Under the pieces are notes generated by a model. It worked only from the letters and a program-made list of their open reading frames with translations, had not been told where the DNA came from and did no database searches. Both the position numbers and the translations under genes were made by a program. 64,000 nt of DNA, from the NCBI GenBank assembly GCA_013387265.2, contig JABFTP020000185.1:137678847-137742846 (forward strand), read 5' to 3'. This document shows, in pieces, positions 9,106 through 20,067 of the stretch. This DNA comes from Cryptolaemus montrouzieri (Eukaryota; Arthropoda; Insecta; Coleoptera; Coccinellidae). The stretch's first letter is position 1. Every line of letters begins with the position of its first letter.

Positions 9106-10882
9106 ATGGCTCCAACCAAGAGAAATCATAAAAAGCTCACACTGGCAGAGAAATAAAAAATAATATATTTCATTGATGACGGAATGAGTACTCGTCGAAT
9201 AGCAGCAATGTTCACTATTCCAAAATCAACAGTGTTTGACATAAAATCCTATCAAGGAACAGGTAGGAATTATGGATGCACCGAGTAAGGGTTTTCACAA
9301 ACAGCCGATTACCAAGCTCTCGGCCAAACAAAATTACTGCATGCCAAGTATCACGCCTGAGAGCTCGGTTGGCTCGGTGCATCCCTAGTTGGCATATTAT
9401 TTTAAACTTTTCTCGAATTAATTCAATCCAAGTTAATTTTATAGGAAAGAGAAAATTAATTATAGAAGCTGAGAAATGAAATCGCATAATATAACTAGTT
9501 TCTTCAAAAACGCAACGCCCACGTATCAATTTCGTCAGACATATTGAGAGCAAAAGCCAAACAGTTTCATGAACAAATCACGGGAAAAAAGGTTTTCTGG
9601 CAAAGTTGGGATGGTTAGATAAATACAAGCTTACACATAGAATTCGTTTCTTGAAGGTTTGTGGTGAAAAACTCTCCAGTGTTATTTCCACTGTGATACT
9701 ATTTATGCAAAAATTTCTATCGGTTGTTGAACAGAAGGAATAAGGCAAAGAACAGATGTATAGTGCTGATGAATCGGCCATTTTAGGCTTATTTTCACCA
9801 GATACAACTCGGGCTCATCAAGGGGAAAAATCAGCACCAGGTCGAAAAGTGTCAAGAGACCGCTTAATATTGATGCCATGCTGTAACAAGGCTGGAACTC
9901 ACCAATTACCTTTACTAGTCTTGGGAGAAGTATCAAATCCACGAGCATTCAAAATCGAAAGTTCACTACCAGTTGTATACAAGGCATCTACCAAAGGGTG
10001 GATGACCAGACCATTATTTAATGAATGGTTTAAAATATCTTTTATCCCCGAGGTGAAAATTTTTTTAACTAAGATTAGCTCTGTTGTTCGTAGACAATGC
10101 ACCATCGCACCTACCTGATGAAGAGGTTAATACAGATTCAAACTTCAGAGTTATGTTTCTGCCACCCAACTGTACTGCCGTTCTCCAACCTATGGATCAG
10201 AATTAAAGTGTCGTATAGAAAATGCCTTCTCAATCATATCATTTTGCATGAAGTTGAAGAGATAACTTCCATTTTGAAGCAGTATAATTTGAAAGATGCC
10301 GTGAACAATCTTACTCAATCTTGGAGAGCCATTATATCAAAAAATATTAGAAAAAGTTGGACAGCATTGTAGCATGACACTACACAAGTAGAAGAATCAC
10401 ATGATGAAAATATTCCACTCTCAGAGCAGAAACTTCGTCCAATCAGTGAAAATGATTTGAAAAATATTGCCGAATCATTAAGGGTCATTGATCCAGAAAA
10501 TGACTCAACCATTGAGAACATTACCAACTGGGCTGTGGGAGACAAAGAGTTTGCTATCGTTTTGACTGAAGAAGAGCTTATACAGGATGCTTTAGGAAGG
10601 AATATTGAAAACGTAGAGGAATCTTCTGACTCATAGGATGGTTTAAATAGTATGGTAAAAGTGAAACATGCAGATACTGTCAATGCGTGCTCCCTGATTA
10701 TCAGTTGTTCCGAACATAATAATCTTCCTATAGAAGACGTATTGCTCCTGAAAGGCTCAAGGAAAAATCAGTTCAGATGGCAGCATCGAGAAAAGTTCAG
10801 AGTCAAATCGATGGATATTTTAAACCACATAAGGAATAGCATGTTGTTTATATACACTAGCTTAAAAGATCATAATGAATAG
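9106..10882 (+). pseudogene. pogo/Tigger (jerky-like) transposase, decayed
   Basis: Starts MAPTKRNHKKLTLAEK and continues 'GMSTRRIAAMFTIPKSTVFDIK', a pipsqueak/CENP-B type helix-turn-helix. After the MITE insertion it resumes with 'YSADESAILGLF' (first catalytic Asp region), 'DRLILMPCCNKAGTHQLPLLVLGE' and 'VDNAPSHLPDEEVN...VMFLPPNCTAVLQPMDQ' (second catalytic Asp and the typical Tigger C-terminal part of the DDE core). It then has an acidic C-terminal tail to a stop at 10880. Numerous frameshifts and stops (for example right after AEK) rule out function. Related fragments occur on the other strand at 58800-59345. Confidence 0.82.
9271..9387. mobile_element. 117-bp hAT-type MITE inside pogo
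   Basis: Terminal inverted repeats TAGGGATGCACCGAG (right end; the left end has TAT for TAG), of which GGATGCACCGAG is perfect in both. Flanking 8-mers gtaggaat (9263-9270) and gttggcat (9388-9395) agree at six of eight positions, as expected for an aged hAT target duplication. No coding capacity. Confidence 0.82.
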
Positions 10883-11154
10883 AAATTTTATAATTTGATT
10901 CTGTTTTATAATAGAAACTATTTTTTGTTCAATTTTTCGATATTTTTATAATAAACTCGGCTTTAACAGATTTTTGGTTGTTTCTATTTTGAAAATGAAA
11001 CAATGAAAATGAAACAAATTCGAGACACTTCAGAAATTCGGGCATGCGCGGGATTAGTGAAGTTTTACTGTAATTTTTACTTTATATTCATACACCAATT
11101 TCTATATTCCACAATTTTCATTCATTTATCTGATTTTTTTCAATTTTTTGCAGA

Positions 11155-11703
11155 ATGGAAAACGATAGCGATAGCGGAGAGGTGTTTTCGAGTCTGAGTT
11201 CTACTTTTGACAATGAAGTATATGCAAATCGATCGCAAGACGGAAAAAATATCGAAAACGATATACTTACCATTACCATCTTTTGACTTTACAGCTAATT
11301 CGTAGATAAATGAGATAAATTTGATCGTATTTTAGACCGAGGCAATTCTTCAACTACTATTTCGATGACGAATTTGTACAAAATATTGTGGACCAAACAA
11401 ATTTGTTCAATGTACAAACTATAAGAGAAACACCATCAACCTCTTCTGCTCATGTTGAAAATACATGGTCTACCACCATTTCAGGAATGACAATTTTTTT
11501 TGCCGTTACCATGGCTAAGAGTATTGTCCAAATGCCAGAAGAAAAATTGTACTGTACTAGACGATCGTCAACTTTAAGCCAAGTTGATGTCTCATGGAAA
11601 ATTTATTTTCATGAAAAAACACTTACACTTTGAAAATAACTCAAAAAATGACCCCGCTATACATCTACAGCCAAAACTCAACAAAATTTGACCTGTATAT
11701 TTT
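11155..11703 (+). pseudogene. piggyBac transposase, copy 1, N-terminal part
   Basis: ATG at 11155 follows a pyrimidine tract and AG, as in a spliced start. It encodes an acidic Ser-rich N-terminus (MENDSDSGEVFSSLSS), as piggyBac proteins have. Further on are 'FFNYYFDDEFVQNIVDQTNLF', 'SGMTIFFAVTMAKSIVQMPEE' and a 'LNKIWPVYF'-like segment when frames are joined. These match the region before the first catalytic Asp in piggyBac transposases. Several stops and frameshifts are present and the copy breaks off at 11703 before the catalytic core. Confidence 0.7.
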
Positions 11704-12804
11704 CGCCGTTTATGAATATTATGTTTATATCTTTATCTGGAGCGATACCTTCTCACCCGTTTGTATTTCATAGAGCTTAGAGTATTTTTATTGTATGCTC
11801 GTTCGAATTTAATGAGTGCGCCAGAGGTATGCATCCCCATGTGTATAACAAATAGGATATAAACAAACACAATTAGACAAGCTTTTTCTTGGCGTTCACG
11901 TTTTTATGCATTGTTTTTCAGTTGCATATTTTGAGTGTATTATTTTGCAAATATTTTTTATTTATTGTTTTTGATCGTAAAGTAAGTATTTTTTACGTTA
12001 TATTCATACATCAATTTCTATATTCAACAATTTTCATTAAGTCTATCAGATTTTTTTATATTTTTTTGTAGATTGGAAAGCCATAGCGCAGAGGAGTTCG
12101 ATTTTGAACATTCTGAAACTCATTCAACAGCTCCGTGTTCTAGTTTGGACAATGGAACAGGTTCAAACCAGTCGCAAAACGATATATTTGACGAAAGGAC
12201 GGAAATAAATATCGAAACCTATATACCCGCTGCATCAACATCTTTTGGCTTTACTGCTAACTCGCAGATAAATGAGGAAATTTTATGGTGTTCAAAACTG
12301 GGTATATTTTTTCGATGACGATTTAGTACAAAATATTGTAGACTAAAAAAAATTTTTACTTTGTAGAAACTATGAGGGAAAGACCATCCACATCTTCCGC
12401 CAATGTTAAAAATACCACCTTCACAGAATTCAGTTTTCTTTGTCGTTACTATGGCTATGAGCATTGTCCAAAAAGCCAGAAAAAAATTTGTACTGGCCTA
12501 GAAGATCCTCAATTTTATGCTAAGTTGATGTAATATTGAAAAATTATTTTTTTCAAAAATAAAGACAACACAACATATGGCCCCGCCATACACCTACAGC
12601 AAAAACTCAACAAAATTTGGCCTGTATTTTTTCATCTTCCTAGGAAATTCCAAGATGCATATACATCGCAACAGCATATCACTATTGATGAAAGTCTTAT
12701 GTTGTACAAAAGTAAATTAGGTTGGGTACAATACATACCAATGAAAAGAGCCAGATCTGTTATAAAGAGTTACTTTTTGTGCTAATCCAAATCAGTGATA
12801 TATA
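11704..12804 (+). mobile_element. piggyBac relic, copy 2
   Basis: Repeats the 5' leader of copy 1 from 11704, then the coding start and a longer coding stretch reaching the catalytic region. It is cut at 12804 by the mariner-like element. Remnants may continue after 14540 but I cannot identify them. The two piggyBac copies form a tandem duplication joined without the 3' end of copy 1. Confidence 0.7.
12073..12795 (+). pseudogene. piggyBac transposase, copy 2
   Basis: Codes the acidic N-terminus (ESHSAEEFDFEHSETHSTAPCSSLDN), but the start codon corresponding to copy 1's ATG is TTG. It continues through the 'DDDLVQNIVD' segment and, at about 12645-12795, 'KFQDAYTSQQHITIDESLMLYKSKLGWVQYIPMKRARSVIKSYFLC'. 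This matches the piggyBac core around the first catalytic Asp (T/SIDE) and the following KP..G..K segment. Multiple frameshifts and a stop after FLC mean it is inactive. Confidence 0.75.
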
Positions 12805-14538
12805 CGAGCTTAGGCAAAAGTAACGGAACGGTTGATTATCTCAGTTATTGAGATTTGAAAATTGATATTCCTACATTGTGAAGCACAAAGAATTCAGTGT
12901 TAATATTTTGTGCTAAATAGTGTTTCCGGTGTAACCGGAAATGACCACAATATGAGAATTTCGAATATATTACCCTGTATGTTCATTTATTGTTAGATTC
13001 AGACGAAAAAACTTCCTTAGAAACAATCAAGAAAAATGCTTTTCCTCTAATGTCGTGTTCATAAAAAAATCAAAATGACAATAACTTTTATCACCTAAAT
13101 CAAATTTCTATCGAATTCCTAATGAACGTGACAGGTTGACAATTATTGTCAAGTGTTTTTTCATTGAAACTATAGCAAGTGTTAAAAATGAGTTCCATTC
13201 ACCTCCTGACAATAACCTAATCGATCGCTGATTTTTCAGAAATTGTGGGGGTATCAATTTGATTTCTTCTGTTATGCGACTCCTTAACTGATCTAGATTG
13301 GCAGGTCGTTCTCTTTAATTTAGGCATTTCGAGTGGCCTCATAAAAAGAAATCCAGAGGCGATAGTTCAGGTGACCGCGGAGGCCACCCGATAGGACCGC
13401 TTCTACCCATCCATCTTTCTCTATCTTGTAGTAACCATGCAATATCAGTTGGGGTTAACGGATTATTTAAATTTGATAATAAAGCTATTATGGCTAGCAC
13501 AATTTCATTTCTCAATAATTCCAAATATCGCTCTCTATTTAAATTCCCTTCTATAAAAAAATGGACCAATTATGTGGTCACCGATAACACCGGCCCAACT
13601 ATTCAATTTTGTGAATGTTGTGTATGAACCTCTCTAATCCAATGTGGATTGTCTCTCGAACAAATACGGCAATTATGGCTATTTACTATACCGTTGAGAC
13701 AGAACATAGCTTCATTCAAGAATACGATTCTCTTCAAGAAATTTGGATTCGCCATAATCATTTCCATGATGGTCTCTGAAAATGGTACTCTACGGTCAGG
13801 ATCGTCTTCAGTACGCTCATGGACGAAATGAATTTTATATGGTTTCATTTTTTCTGTTTTCAGTATCCTACAAACAGACCTCTGAAAAATATCATGATTC
13901 AAAGTTTGTTTATTTGTAGAAATCTGAGGATTTTCCTCAGTTACCAGTAAAATGTCCACATTTGTTTCTTCGTCACTGCCAGACTGGCGTCCTGCTCTGG
14001 AAATATCTTTTACAAGCCGACTTGCTTCATATCGCTGAATAGTTCTGCATACTGTAGATTTACTAATTTGATGATCTGGGTGAACAGTATTGAACAGACT
14101 CCTAACTTCTGGATAAGATCGTTGTCTGTCACCATATTCGCGCATCATCAAAACCCGATCCGTTCTGCTTCACCGAGCTTAAATACCATTATTAGGAATT
14201 GAAGTGCAAAAATCTAAACTTCAACAAATACTTGACATTATTTGTCAACCTGTCAGATTGATTATTAATGCTAAAGTAATTTGATTAAGGTGATATAATT
14301 TTTATAATTTTAATATTTTATGAACTCGACGTTGAAAGGAACTGTTTTTTGTTGATTATTTCTAAAACAGTTTTTTTCTCTGAATTAAACAAAAAAACAT
14401 ATAGGGTGTTACATTTGCAATTCAAAATATCAACACTGAATTCTTTATGTTCAGCAATGCAGGAATACCAATTTTCAAAAAAATCGCTCGTTAAATAACT
14501 GACTTAATTAACCGTTCCGGTACTTTTGCCTAACCCAG
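12805..14538 (-). mobile_element. Complete mariner-like element with long terminal inverted repeats
   Basis: Inverted repeats of about 110 bp (12805-12910 and 14423-14538) share TTAGGCAAAAGTA.CGGAACGG at the outside and GAATTCAGTGTT.ATATTTTG inside. Both ends abut TA (12803-12804; 14539-14540). It lies in the piggyBac copy 2 coding region. Only the minus strand encodes a transposase. Confidence 0.9.
13270..14151 (-). pseudogene. Mariner-like transposase (IS630-Tc1-mariner superfamily)
   Basis: Starts MMMREYGDRQRSYPEVRSLF with a helix-turn-helix (STVCRTIQRYEAS). The middle includes 'VCRILKTEKMKPYKIHFVHE', then 'RIVFLNEAMFCLNGIVNSHNCR', where the family's first catalytic Asp (F.DEA.F) is Asn. 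Next come 'NPHWIREVHTQH', 'FFIEGNLNRERYLELLRNEI', 'AWLLQDRERWMGRSG' (second Asp in QD, with the usual GAPPH segment deleted) and 'WPPRSPELSPLDFFL' (third acidic residue). The frame breaks at 13569-13603. Catalytic loss and deletion make it non-autonomous. A fragment of the same family lies at 3565-3750. Confidence 0.85.
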
Positions 14539-14540
14539 TA

Positions 14541-15480
14541 TACTGAGTTAACGTAGATTCGAAACATTGCTGACTGATTTATTGTTAGTTTCTTGTTAAG
14601 TGATTCATGCAACCCAATTATGATTGTCACATAAAGTTGACAAATTGTCAGATTCAACAATTTGTGAAATAGCTTTATACAACCATGCCAGCTCTCAAAG
14701 ATACTAGTGGTTTCAGCACAGGAGGTAGACAACAGCCAAATAATATCTGGTTTCAGCAGGACGGGGCACCACACGATTACGCTCACATTGTTCGATATGA
14801 TATTGATAGGTCATACCAAGACAGATGCATAAGACGAAGAAGTACTTAGCTACAAGAATAACCCAAGATATTCCACCAGAATAACTATAGTTACAAAAGT
14901 TACAAACTGACTAGCTAATGGTTAGGAGGAAAACTGTTCTCACGTTGTTTGAACACGTGATTGACTTTAGCTTCAGTCCTCATGGTGCTCGTATGTGGTT
15001 TCACTGTTTTGAAATTCACTCAGTTTTACCTAATAATTATAATTGATGATTAATGGACTTGTATATATTATTAGATTACACAGCTCTACAAAAAAAAATT
15101 TTGTTATTGTTGCCCTGGATATCATCGCAAATTTTTATGTTTTTAAGTGCCCAGATTACGAATATATTCATGAAAGTTCTCAATGTGCTCGTATTTTCAT
15201 GATTTTTGCATTTCTTATCCTTTGAACAATTATAAGCTTCTTAGAAATAAAATTTAATTTTCCAGTCATAATTAGGCTTCTGCGCAACTTTTTCGCGCAT
15301 ACAAACATCACCTGATCCCCACTCTCAGACCTCTTGCTCCACAGAACAGCTGAGATCTCAGTTATCTGACGATATTGAAGTACATATACACGTAAATCTG
15401 GATAAAGTGTCATGGATTAATATTTTGTTTCAATTACTGAATGTCCATTCTTATGTATTTGTCTTCTAGTCTAAAATATG
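14541..15480. other. Unassigned flank
   Basis: Resumes after the mariner target TA. It should contain the rest of piggyBac copy 2, but I cannot match it to piggyBac domains. No other gene seen. Confidence 0.35.
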
Positions 15481-17150
15481 AGTTCGTCACGAAGAAAGTG
15501 TAAATATTGTAGTGATTTATTTTGTTATATTTGCGGTGTTTATATACCAAAAAACAAAAAGAAATATCACAGACTTTGTCAAGGAGACTTATGTTGAATA
15601 TTTTGGTTTCAAAATGGACAAATTAGGTAAACCATGGGTTCCTAATAAAGTTTGTAAGTCCTGTGTTGAGTCTTTACGGTTGTGGAAAAAAGGTGAACGT
15701 TCTGGATTAGACTTTGGTATTCCTATGATCTGGATGGAGCCTACGAATCATTTAGATGATTGTTACTTTTGCGTAGTAGATGTTAAAGGTTTTAATCGAA
15801 ATCAAACGTGGAGATACCCAGACTTACAGTCTACGAAATGTCCGGTTCTACAGAGTGAAAATCTCCCTCGGCCCATATACATTTCAAAAGTAATTCGCAT
15901 GCCCTCAGAAACAATGATGTTACCAAATTCACAGAAATCGGGACCATCTACTAGTGGAAGTGAATGGGAAGGTGAAACATCTACGCCAAAGTTATTTTCT
16001 CAAAATGAACTCAGTGATTTAATACGTGATCTCAATTTATCAAAACAAGGATCAGAACTGTTAGCCTCAAGATTGAAAGAAAAAAATTTATTGACACCAA
16101 CAGTAACAAATACAACATACAGAACGCGAGAAAAAGAGTTATTACAATTTTTTAGTGAAAATGAAGGATTAGTGTATTGTAATGATATCGCGAAGCTGCT
16201 TATAGACATGGGTTTAAAAGAGTACAAATCTACTGAATGGCGCCTTTCTATTGATAGTTGCAAAAGAAGTTTAAAATGCGTCTTATTGCACAATGGAAAT
16301 AAATTTGCATCAATTCCAATTGCCCATTCAACGAAACTCAAAGAAGAATATGAAAATGTAAAATTAGTTTTAGAGAAAATTAAATACTCTGAGCATCAAT
16401 GGCCGATCTGTGTGGATTTAAAAATGGTTAATTTTTTACTTGGCCAACAAAAAGAATATACAAAATACCCTTGCTTTATTTGTATGTGGGATAGTAGAGC
16501 AAAGCAACTTCATTGGGAACAAGATGTTTGGCCTGTAAGAAATTCTTTAACTGTCGGTTAAAGCCAACGTAATAAGGGAGCCGCTGGTGAGCAGAGACAA
16601 AATCATACTTCCACCATTACATATTAAGTTAGGTATGATTAAGCAATTTGTAAAAGCGTTGAACAAAGACGGAAATTGTTTTAATTACATTTGCAGAAAA
16701 TTTCCGAAGCTTAGTATGGAAAAATTGAAAGGTGGAATATTTGATGGTCCTCAAATACGGCAATTGATGAAAGACTCAGATTTTATCAAAGTTATGACTG
16801 TTCCGGAAAAGAGAGCTTGGCAAAGTTTTGCGTTGGTTGTCGAAAATTTCCTAGGCAAATTATGAAGAAATTGTGCAAAATATGCTGACAAACTTTCAGA
16901 CTTTAGGAGCAAATATGAGTATTAAGTTACACTATCTTCGCAATCATCTAGATAAATTTCCGGATAATTTAGGAAATTATAGTGAGGAACAGGAGAGCGG
17001 TTTCATCAAGATCTAAAAGTGATGGAAGAAAGGTATCAAGGTCGATGAGATTGTCACATGATGGCAGATTACTGCTGGTCTTTGAAAAGAGATTGTCCCT
17101 GAAAATTATAGAAGAAAAGCTCATGAAAGGCGTTTTATGGAAATATGAAA
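15481..17150 (+). pseudogene. Repetitive insect protein family with N-terminal Cys-rich finger
   Basis: Starts MSSSRRKCKYCSDLFCYICGVYI, a Cys-rich finger, then shifts frame near 15575. A long open stretch (15590-16561) follows: 'KVCKSCVESLRLWKKGER', 'EPTNHLDDCYFCVVDV', 'FSQNELSDLIRDLNLSKQGSELLASRLKEKN', 'STEWRLSIDSCKRSLKCVLLHNGNKFASIPIAHS', 'FLLGQQKEYTKYPCFICMWDSRAKQLHW'. After another shift comes 'DKIILPPLHIKLGMIKQFVKALNK', 'KLKGGIFDGPQIRQLMKD', 'FALVVENFLGKL', and after a third 'EERFHQDLKVMEERYQGR'. From memory this arrangement recurs in multi-copy genes of aphids, beetles and cnidarians and is presumably mobile-element derived; I do not know its class. Roughly 550 codons with at least three frameshifts and stops, so a pseudogene. 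Confidence 0.75.
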
Positions 17151-17170
17151 TATATTTTCGACATTTTCCT

Positions 17171-18245
17171 CTTTATTTACTTCGATGTATCCGAATTTCT
17201 CAAAACATAACTGACATTATAAATATATCTGTTATTTTGTTTCTTGTTTTACGATTTTGTTATGTAAAATGAAAATAAAGATTTAAAAAGAAATCAGAGC
17301 AAATCCTACAAAATCATTGATAGTTTCACGAATTGTGAGCATAAATAGACCCAAAATCATTTTCATATCTAGGGCAACAAAACCATTGTAGACCAGTGTA
17401 TTCATTTCTTTAGTTACTTTTTATTAATATCTTACTAGGTAAAAAAATATCGAACCGATATTTTCGTAATAAAAATAAAACAATGCTTGCTTTATTAGAA
17501 ACTATAATAATTTCATAAGTTTCATTTCAAATTTCCAAATCAACATTACTTACTAAATTATGAATGAAGATGAAATCTTTCTCATGTAGAATTAGATTAG
17601 TTCAAATTTAACTGCATGCATAAAATTAATATATTAACCTACTAACCTCTGAATAAAATTCGGAACTCCAGGATTTTCCTACATTGAGCTCGTTTTTCAA
17701 GTGACTTTCATGAAATTCAAGTAGATATTTTATTGCACTTTTATATTCCATTTGCATATTATCGTTCGCTTTTAAAATAGAATATTTCATTTTCCGCCAC
17801 AATATCAAGCAGAACGATTTGAGTTAGTCTAGCCGAATAATGTTCGTATTTTCCAATATGATTACGGAAATATGGTGAAATCCTAAGATTTCATTGAAAT
17901 ATCTTTATTTTGGAATTTTTCGAACATATCATGAAGCCATCAATTCTAATATCTGGTCAAGACATATGACATATTACTTTAGAAGCCTGAATTATACTTC
18001 TGAGATTATGTTCGGGTTGAAATCGACTGCCAGATGATTCTTTAGGCTGAATGGTATTATTTTCGTTAGACAATAGTCTACAAGAGGAAGGCGGTCTAGA
18101 AAAGAATCAGTGAGACAATAAACTTTCTACAAGAAAGTTTGCCAGATGACATACTGTCGATATTTGCTTTGTCTACTTGACTAGACAATATCAATCAGTT
18201 CATCATTAACTTGTTTCCAAACTGCTCAATGAAAGAAAGTTCATC
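17171..18245. other. Unassigned AT-rich region
   Basis: Only short reading frames with no recognisable motif. It ends at the edge of a PLE-B terminal repeat. Confidence 0.4.
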
Positions 18246-18336
18246 TGAATTTGGGAGGCTTTTACTCGGTAAAATTCCATTATCAATAATAAAAAACAAG
18301 TACTGTGTTTTAAAGGAATTTTACTTAATAATTATG

Positions 18337-18379
18337 ATTCGTAACGCGTTTCACTACACCGTAGCTTCTTCAGACGAAT
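18337..18379 (-). ncRNA. Hammerhead-like ribozyme motif in PLE-B terminal repeat
   Basis: The best-formed example here: stem I AUUCGU/ACGAAU (6 bp perfect); core CUGAAGA; one extra A; stem II GCUAC/GUAGU with loop GGU; GAAA; stem III A-U and C-G closed by GC; cleavage-site nucleotide U followed by ACGAAU. The layout is the same as at 2885-2929. Activity is inferred from structure only. Confidence 0.68.
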
Positions 18380-18480
18380 GAATGTACAGAAAATAAGAAT
18401 AAGAATATAAATATAAATGTTCTTGAGTAATTAGAAGCTAACTGGGTTGCTTCTTCTTAAGTGGTTATTTATGACAGGTA

Positions 18481-19135
18481 TATCCAATAAAATTAAGGAA
18501 AAGATTGCTCCCCAAAGAGATTCAATAGAGGCGAAGGGTTTAAATCGACTTGTTCATTAATGAATTTACCTGAGTGTTTGTATTTATTGATTTCTAAAGT
18601 TTCCCAAAGATCTACCTTCCAATATTTATTATCTGTATGCAAAATTTCAAACTTTTGGTCGAAAGAGTGATTATTTTCTAAGAGATGATTCGCGTAATTT
18701 GAATCTGATTTTTTATTTGAGAAACTGCGTTTATGTTCCGATATTCTGATATTAAAATTTCTATGTGTTCTACCAATGTAGAAATTATCACAGTCATTGC
18801 AATTCAATCTATAAACACCTGATTTATTGTTTTTACCTGGTTTGGTTTTATTATTTTTATATATCTACCTAAATTATTATTAGGTTGGAGAGCTATGTTG
18901 AAATTATTGCTACTCAAGAAAGATTTCACTTCTCACTTGTAATGCCAACGTACATTAAGGTGATGAATTTTTGTTTCAATTTATCGACAGGGTATAAACT
19001 TCATTCAATGCATTTCTACTATGTTTTTATTCAAACTTTTATTTATTAGTTTGGGATTGTAACCATTATTTTTGGCTATTTGTTTAATCAAATTTAATTC
19101 TTTCTGAAATTTTATGGTGATAATGGGATGTTAAT
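18481..19135 (-). pseudogene. PLE-B RT tail and GIY-YIG endonuclease
   Basis: The endonuclease part is open from 18807 to 18493: 'MNCNDCDNFYIGRTHRNFNIRISEHKRSF', then 'NYANHLLENNHSF', 'FEILHTD' and 'LWETLEINKYKHSGKFINEQVDLNPSP'. This matches the GIY-YIG fold with Arg in RISEH and Glu in the ETLEI helix, both expected catalytic positions. A one-base shift separates it from the upstream linker and GVYRL. The RT tail near 19030-19135 reads 'LINIPLSP.NF.KELNLIKQIAKNN'. A near-identical family member lies at 60500-61340. Confidence 0.82.
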
Positions 19136-19361
19136 CAATGAATAAAACTATTGAATGCTGACTCATCAATGAACAAGTCGATTTAAACCCTTCACCTCTT
19201 ATGAATCTCTTCAGGAGCAATCTATTCCTTAATTTTATTGGATATACCTGTCATAAATAACCACTTAAGAAGAAGCAACCCAATAAGCTTTTAATTACTC
19301 AAGAACATTTATATTTATATTCTCATTCTTATTATCTGTACATCCATTCGTCGGAAGAAGC

Positions 19362-19620
<259 letters not shown>

Positions 19621-19654
19621 TCTTCTCTGGTTCATATTCAAATTCGAGAAAACC

Positions 19655-20060
19655 ATTTTAGTTCATCCAACATCCTAATTAAGAATGTATTTTTATGGAA
19701 AAGATATGTAGATGATATCTTCTTTATTTGGATTGGCACAGACAGACAACTCAATTGTTTCTTACTATTTTGAAATTCCTTTCATCGATCGATTCAATTC
19801 ACAATGGAAAATGAAAAATTGAAATTTTTGGACTTGTCAATTAGTAGGGCTAATGACTCACTCGCCTTTTAAATATACAGAAAACTAATCTATTCGGATA
19901 CCTTGATTCATAACAGTAGTTCGCAATTCCAGAGTATCAAATTGATTGGTTTTCATTCATTCGTGCACAGATTGCTTTCTATTAATTTGTTCAGGTTTTG
20001 AAATTAATTGCTAAACACAACGACTATGAACCAAAATTAATTGATACCTTAATAAGACAA
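19655..20060 (+). pseudogene. PLE-D reverse transcriptase fragment
   Basis: Contains 'LWKRYVDDIFFIWIGTDRQLNCFL', the PLE RT catalytic YVDD block, followed in other frames by 'ENEKLKFLDLSISRAND' and 'IGFHSFVHRLLSINL', which match the FLDL(T/S)I and H(R)LL segments downstream of YVDD in PLEs. Everything before YVDD is missing. At least three frame changes occur. Confidence 0.75.
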
Positions 20061-20067
20061 AAACGAT

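Larger units (their letters stand above)
8876..11070 (+). mobile_element. Complete pogo/Tigger-type transposon
   Basis: Ends read CAGTACAAC (8876) and GTTTTACTG (ending 11070), with TA on both sides (8874-8875; 11071-11072), the target duplication of the Tc1-mariner-pogo superfamily. Further into both ends sit GC-rich CCCG/CGGGC blocks. The target is the leader of piggyBac copy 1; copy 2 at about 11985 keeps the empty site. It encodes a decayed DDE transposase and hosts a small MITE at 9271-9387. Confidence 0.88.
4672..11703 (+). mobile_element. piggyBac relic, copy 1 (interrupted)
   Basis: Discontinuous element whose own parts are 4672-4797, 8741-8875 and 11071-11703; hAT and pogo insertions fill the gaps. 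Its 5' non-coding part matches 11704-12070 of copy 2 almost throughout, including 'tttgtatttcatagag' and the pyrimidine tract plus AG before the coding start. This suggests a spliced 5' leader. The coding part (11155-11700) shows piggyBac features. The copy ends abruptly at 11703, where copy 2 begins in the same orientation. Confidence 0.7.
18246..19145 (-). mobile_element. Penelope-like element PLE-B, copy 1 (3' half)
   Basis: Minus-strand PLE containing the end of the RT region ('ELNLIKQIAKNNGYNPKLI', about 19030-19110), the linker 'LQPNNNLGRYIKNNK', the GIY-YIG domain, and a terminal repeat with a hammerhead-like motif (18337-18379). It meets a plus-strand PLE-B fragment at about 19145-19160, so the two are head to head, with the last coding segment and terminal repeat inverted on either side. 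Confidence 0.82.
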
